A stretch of DNA of 64,000 nucleotides from Cheilinus undulatus (taxonomy: Eukaryota > Chordata > Actinopteri > Labriformes > Labridae): positions 32,776,289 through 32,840,288 of the forward strand of contig NC_054869.1 of assembly GCF_018320785.1 (NCBI RefSeq). The letters run 5' to 3'. A program made the translations under genes and the position numbers. Below the pieces are notes generated by a model. That model did not search any database. It had not been told where the DNA came from and worked only from the letters and a program-made list of their open reading frames with translations. This document shows positions 59,101 through 64,000 of this stretch, piece by piece (positions within the stretch are counted from its first letter, which is position 1; every line of letters starts with the position of its first letter).

Positions 59101-60892
59101 CAGTCCTCCTTCCCACCTAATGGTGCCCTCAGGTGGCTTACTCGCCATATCTACGCCTTACTTCAGCTTGAATTTTTGGCCCAAACATGCCTAAAATTAC
59201 TGCACAGTGTTGTGTGTAACCAATAATAACTGATGTGCTAGGTTCTGAAATTATTCAACAAAATTTACAAAACATGGGAATGGGGGAGTTAAGAGAAAAA
59301 AAACTGGAGCCAAGAGGCCACTGTTCAACTCCTCTGAAAAATATATTTCATCTCTTGGGTTCAAAGATGGTCTGAGCGCAGGAGCCCATGTGGAGCTATG
59401 TGTCTTTAATGTCTGAGAAGATGATGAGAGATATTTGGGGCAATTTCAGATCAGTGCCTCATCCAGGAGCAGAGAAAGAGGAGGTAGTGATGATGTAAGG
59501 ATGAAGGGAGGTTTGTAGGTTCTCTGACCCCTTTCATAAAGCTCTATTGTACAGATAGGAGGAGAGCGGAGGCCTCTCTCATCACTGATGTGTATGTGTG
59601 CCAGTGCCAGAGTAGTAGTATGCTAAAAGATGTGTTTGAGGCTTTGCTACAGCTCCCCCTTCTGTTGAGGATGGCACTTCTGACAAGTGATGAACCATGT
59701 TTTAGCCTCAATGATGAAGTCTTAGATGGAGCTGCCACTTTGGGGTCTCTCTTGTTACATTTATTCTTATTAACCTATATCAAGCTTCTATTCAGCACTC
59801 CATGCTAAAATGCTTACTTTTGGTACAGTGAGTTCATATAAAAGCAACTTTCTCTTCATTTTTACTTAAGTATAGTCAACCTTAAGAGAGTATATGTCAG
59901 CAGTGGTAATACTACTTTTACTCAGATGCCAAATGTCCACTACATGCTGTCCTCACAAGAGAGTCGTGCATTCCTTCTCACAACAAACAGTGGGGCACCG
60001 GGGAGTTGAAGTTTGTGTGTGAAAGAGAGCGACAGAGAGAGAGAGAGATGGATAGTTGAATCACTGGACATGAGCATCAGCCAAAACTGAAACAATGAGC
60101 CTCCTGTTCGATTTCTCCCCTCCTTGCCCCCCATGGTTTGTCCCAACATGATCTGTTGTGAGTGGATGGGCAGAACAACAGATGAATAAGAGGGGGAGGA
60201 TTATAAAAACACATTTACACACACAGACACCATATTGAAAAAACTACAACTCTGATTGATGTCAAGTTTTCAGCCTCTCAATTTAATGAGTTTGAGATTC
60301 CCCACCAAAAAGGACAGTTTCACATTTAGCACAGGCAAAAGGAGGGGGCTGATTATTGCACAAGCTACATCGTACCCTAAAACACACACTCCTACAATCA
60401 TACACACAAATACACACACTGCCTTGGAATACATTGATTTGTTAAAACAATAACACTTTTTTTCTGGCCTATTTGGTATAACATGATTCTATTTGGCCAA
60501 CAAAAGTACATAATTTCATTAAAATGTAATGTATTTCATGACTACACCACATAGATCTCATTGCACATAAAATAATTTAGAAGTTTTTTTTTCACCTTGA
60601 TAACAAGATGCCATTTCATAAGTGGCATTTTAGCAACAAACAGAAGTAAAAGGCACATGGGTGAGAATTAAAAAAAAAATGGGTAAAACTGCAAAGCACT
60701 GGAAGTAAATTTGAACAGACTTAAATCTCATGATTTCCTGATGAGTGCCCCCCTTTAAAGAAGCTGTGGCAAGCTGCAGTCAGTACTGTTCTCTTACTGG
60801 TATTAGAATCAGCATTGGAATCAGGCATGCTCTAAAATGGGATAGAGTACTGGCAGTTACCAGTCTAAATACACTACAATAACTTGTCAGCT

Positions 60893-61070
60893 GGGGTGCA
60901 GGTGGCCTAGTAGTGCCCCATGTAAGGAAGCTACTCATCTAAGTGGGCAGTGCAGGTTTGGATCCGACCTGTGGCTCCTTTTCCACATGTCATTCCCCTC
61001 TCTCTCCCTGATTTTCTACACTTTTAACTGTCCTGTCTAGTTCAAATAAAGGCAAAAAAAAAAGAAAAGA
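60893..61070 (+). mobile_element. tRNA-derived SINE with A-rich tail
   Basis: GGGGTGCAGGTGGCCTAGTA (A-box part), GCAGGTTTGGATCCGACC (B-box part), then CCACATGTCATTCCCCTCTC, CCCTGATTTTCTACACTTTT, CTGTCCTGTCTAGTTCAAAT and an A-rich tail. This is the order of a widespread teleost SINE. A related tail fragment lies at about 61530-61625. Confidence 0.7.
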
Positions 61071-61166
61071 AAACTTCATAAGCCCCATGTTATCTCTCTG
61101 CAATCAGGTAGATTATTGTGTCACAATAACAGCTCAAGTTTGGTCTAGAGGAGAATGTAGTATTAG

Positions 61167-61475
61167 TTAAAGCTACAGTACGCATTATTACCTCACTTAT
61201 TTGTTGAAATATATTTTGAAAATTGCATTAAATTAGTAATATCAAATGAAGGTTTTCCTTTGAATAAATGTGTTTCTATTCTGTCCACAAGCACCCTTCT
61301 TTGTAGTCTATTTAAATTTGTCAGGTCTAAATGAAACAATTAATCAGGGATAAGTTGAACTGAAGTTGATCACAGCGCCTCTGTGAGAAGAATATCAGGG
61401 TTGGTTAAATCTGTATAATTTCAAACTAAGACCACTATCGTCTGGCTTCTGTTTATGTTGCATACTGCCACTTTA
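61167..61475. repeat. degenerate MITE
   Basis: The left end TTAAAGCTACAGTACGCA and the inverse of the right end TTAAAGTGGCAGTATGCA match at 14 of 18 positions. The ends resemble those of the element at 15212-15593. The interior is AT-rich and noncoding. Confidence 0.5.
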
Positions 61476-61529
61476 AAAATGTTAACACCCAGATTTTTTT
61501 CCAGTGATGTGTTTTTGTGTTCAAATCCA

Positions 61530-61625
61530 GTGGCTCCTTTCCTGAATGTAACTCCCAACGCTCTCTCTCTCCTCACTTTCCATCTATGTCCACCTTCCTA
61601 TCTCTCAAATAAAAGCCAAAAAGCC
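61530..61625 (+). repeat. SINE tail fragment
   Basis: GGCTCCTTTCCTGAATGTAA, CTCTCTCTCTCCTCACTTTC and CCTATCTCTCAAATAAAAGC correspond to the body and tail of the SINE at 60893-61070. The tRNA-like head is missing. Confidence 0.5.
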
Positions 61626-63031
61626 CCAAAATAAATCTTTAAATAAAAATAAATATATTTTGGTTAACTGTTACTATTCAGTATGATGCCCTGAATAAAA
61701 ACATGGGTTTAAACATGGCTATATTTCTCTTTTCTTTACAACTTTCTTTCATCCCTCATTCATTTTGTGACTGTTCAGAGGTCTCACCTCAAAGTTGGGA
61801 ATTAGTGCAGGACAAGAAGGAAGAATCACAGACTGAAAACCATCCAAAATGAAAAGAGTTAAAAGAAATAATCATCTAGGAGTGGGAAGCTTGTTTTAAA
61901 AGGATGACGTGATGAAACATCCACTGAATGGGGAAATGATCTCTGAGGTTACTTTGCATGTTTGTCATGTAGACTCACAGTGAATTACAGCAATCAAAAA
62001 TATCTCTTTACATTAAAACACCCAGACCCAATTACAGGAAAAACCTGACACAAGTGGCACAAGTTGACAGCAAAAAGTCTCTTGAATATTCAACATTCAG
62101 CATTCAATAAATACAATTGTAAAGTTCGTCACTACTTAAGTCACAATATTTGCCTTTTTAAAGATCATTCGGCTACTACTGCATGTTCTTACTCTGAACA
62201 CACTTTCATAGTATAACAGGCTTGGCATTTGGCACAAAATTAAAATATGTCATACTTTACAATAAAACTATGTTATTAAAAATAAGTAAATAAGATTCTA
62301 AACTGTATAAAAATAATTGGCATATTACACAAGTAAAATCATTCGAGTAAAGGCCTAGTGATGGAAGTTACTGCAGTTTGTATGGCTGTAAACTATGAAC
62401 ACCTGCAGTCTGGCTCCTCTGATTCAAACCCACATCAGGCTAAAGAAGAGACAGAAAGCAGCTACACTTAAGAAAAACTGTTATGACACCTCCAGATATG
62501 CTGTAAACATCAGCCAAACAGCTGTAAATGACTGTAAATAATATTTTCACTGAAGGAAGGGGTTTAACAAAGCAGGCTTATGAAGAAAGTGAACCAAATT
62601 CAATGAAAAAAGAATGTCTTCCTGTAAAATGGTTGCTTTTAAATAGCTATCAAAAAAGCATCAAACTTCATTTAAGGTTTTAAGCTGATGATGGAGCTCT
62701 GGGATAAAACATCTTTTACCACGATTATTTGGCTCACTTTAACTCCACTTTGTTTCAAGAGACACTCAGTCTTGCCCAGGTCTCACTACTGAGGGGCAAA
62801 GCTCCACATTTACTCCAGCGGTCCAGGTGGGGGCGACAATGAGCATTTTTCCAGGTTTAGCCCATGTCTGTGAACTTATTAGCCTCCTGTTTAGCATGTG
62901 ACACTGATCTAAGTTCAGCTCTCTGTCTCACTCTTCACCAGCAGAGGAGGTCTGAGTAACTCAGATCTGTGTCTGATGCTCTGGAAGAAGGAGGCCCGTC
63001 ACCCACCCATCCACTCTTAAGCTCCAGTAGC

Positions 63032-64000
63032 TCAATCTGTCTTCCAGACTGCATTCAGGACCTTGACCACCTCTTCATAGATAATGAAGACTATGGCCAC
63101 ATCCAGACAGACCCGGCCCAGCCGAGGAACTGTTCCTTTATAGAAACTACAGAGAAAGAGAGAGGGGAAAGATAGGTATTTATATCCAGAAACAGGACAG
63201 TAAAATCCTTAGATTGGTATGCATGTATGAGCTACAAAGAGATAACATTTATATAAGCATGTAAATATTTAGTATCTTTACACATAATTTACTGTAAATG
63301 TCCTTGACTCTTTAATGCTGCTGTTAACAGTAACAGAAAAAATCAGTTAAGGCTTACCTTACAACTTGATTTTTTACTTTTGTTTTATAGAATAAAGATG
63401 CATTTCTACCAAGCGGTTGGGTCAGTCCAGTTTTGTAAGGTGCAAATTCTTTTTTGCGTTTCCACCATAAAAAATTAGGAAGCATACCAGAATTAAAAAT
63501 CCATATCATCCTATGTTCAAACCCTTCTGCTGCAGTACTAGGAATATCAGTCCAACCCCAAAGGGGGAAGCTAGACATACGCTGGTCCATTGTTTGGTGC
63601 AATAATGGTAAAAATGGACAAACATTAAACCTGCAATCATTAAAAACTGTGTTATGTCAAGGCTGTTTGGGTTGTTTTTTTTTTCTTTTTGCAAATAATG
63701 TCAGCGTGCAGCACTGCCCTGTAGACAACCTCTGAGGTGCAGACATTTCTAGGGATCACTGGCAAAGGAGTTGCAAATAGGGACTGGACAACATTTTAGG
63801 AACCCCTGCCTTACAAGTAAGGGTACAGTTAGCTGTGGAAATGCAAGCTCATGGTTTATCGTACCAAACTGGACCAAACTTTACTTACCCAAACCAGACC
63901 GCTTGGTAGAAATGTGCTATAAAAAACTAGAAACCTTACAAACAAAACTTAACTACAAATATCAAAACAACTTAGAGGTGTACTCACGCCATCACCCCTT
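63032..64000 (-). CDS. slc25a1: mitochondrial tricarboxylate (citrate) carrier, last two exons, partial
   Basis: The last exon 63032-63146 encodes, after one base completing an Ala codon, [20 protein letters not shown] continuing to the end VLNAVWKTD and a TGA stop at 63032-63034. This is the C-terminus of the third mitochondrial-carrier repeat of SLC25A1, almost identical to the mammalian protein as I remember it. The upstream exon ends at 63988 with a GTGAGT donor; its 13 visible bases read EGVM plus the first two bases of the shared Ala codon, matching the family (EGLKAFYKG). SLC25A1 exchanges mitochondrial citrate for malate across the inner membrane and supplies cytosolic acetyl-CoA. The rest of the gene is beyond the right edge. 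The intron 63147-63987 contains an inverted-repeat element. Confidence 0.93.
63401..63914. mobile_element. 514 bp nonautonomous element with perfect 17 bp inverted ends
   Basis: CATTTCTACCAAGCGGT at 63401-63417 is exactly inverted at 63898-63914. Sub-terminal TCAGTCCAGTTTTG/GGTCCAGTTTGGTACG and GCGTTTCCACC/GCATTTCCAC also form inverted pairs. The ends resemble those of the longer element at 11083-12172 (GTTTCCACCAAGCAGTCC), so both may belong to one superfamily. It fills most of the last slc25a1 intron. Confidence 0.78.

Larger units (their letters stand above)
56179..63031. other. intergenic between slc25a1 and the SBSPON-like gene
   Basis: It lies upstream of the SBSPON-like gene and downstream of slc25a1 (both minus strand). 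No gene is supported. A CT-rich run lies at about 56388-56415, near the SBSPON-like start. About 57330-57730 contains repeated ATATCGGC/ATATTGGC-type words as in nonautonomous DNA elements. A GC-richer block at 58170-58340 and another at 58840-59170 are unclassified. A (GA)n run lies at about 60030-60048. The last kilobase or so before 63031 is probably the slc25a1 3' UTR; I could not place its poly(A) signal. Confidence 0.5.

Overview
This window is nuclear DNA of a ray-finned fish, most likely a teleost. It is AT-rich and intron-rich, with canonical GT-AG splice sites, vertebrate gene models and many teleost-type repeats (Tc1, hAT-like and other inverted-repeat elements, tRNA-derived SINEs, LINE tails). 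It corresponds in part to the human 22q11.21 neighbourhood.

Layout, left to right. (1) 1-20403, minus strand: the 5' half of pi4ka, the phosphatidylinositol 4-kinase alpha gene. I placed 27 coding exons; their phases agree throughout and give about 1031 codons. The kinase half lies off the left edge. (2) 4376-7401, plus strand: serpind1 (heparin cofactor II), complete and nested inside one pi4ka intron as in mammals, but with two coding introns not expected in mammalian serpind1. (3) About 20404-20790: a short shared promoter between pi4ka and snap29, which are head to head. (4) 21491-25781, plus strand: snap29, five coding exons encoding 260 aa. Its last intron holds a complete but dead Tc1-like transposon of 1641 bp. 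(5) About 27000-33063: intergenic, with no gene I can support. (6) 33064-56118, minus strand: an SBSPON-like gene (somatomedin B plus thrombospondin type 1 secreted protein), five coding exons, 262 aa, with a 15.5 kb first intron full of repeats. (7) 56119-63031: intergenic, with SINEs and other repeats. (8) 63032 to beyond 64000, minus strand: the 3' end of slc25a1, the mitochondrial citrate carrier.

The genes are not an operon and do not form one pathway. PI4KA makes PI4P at the plasma membrane. SERPIND1 is a secreted thrombin inhibitor. SNAP29 is a Qb/Qc SNARE for autophagosome and endosome fusion. The SBSPON-like protein is a secreted matrix-type protein. SLC25A1 exports citrate from mitochondria. 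The shared feature is conserved synteny (PI4KA, nested SERPIND1, SNAP29, SLC25A1), with an SBSPON-family gene in a place where mammals have none and with CRKL not seen next to snap29.

I found no CRISPR array, operon, rRNA, functional tRNA or clearly new molecular system. The points most worth a second look are the divergent SBSPON paralog, the extra serpind1 introns, and a family of about 1.3-1.4 kb inverted-repeat elements with internal tandem units, present twice in introns of the SBSPON-like gene.
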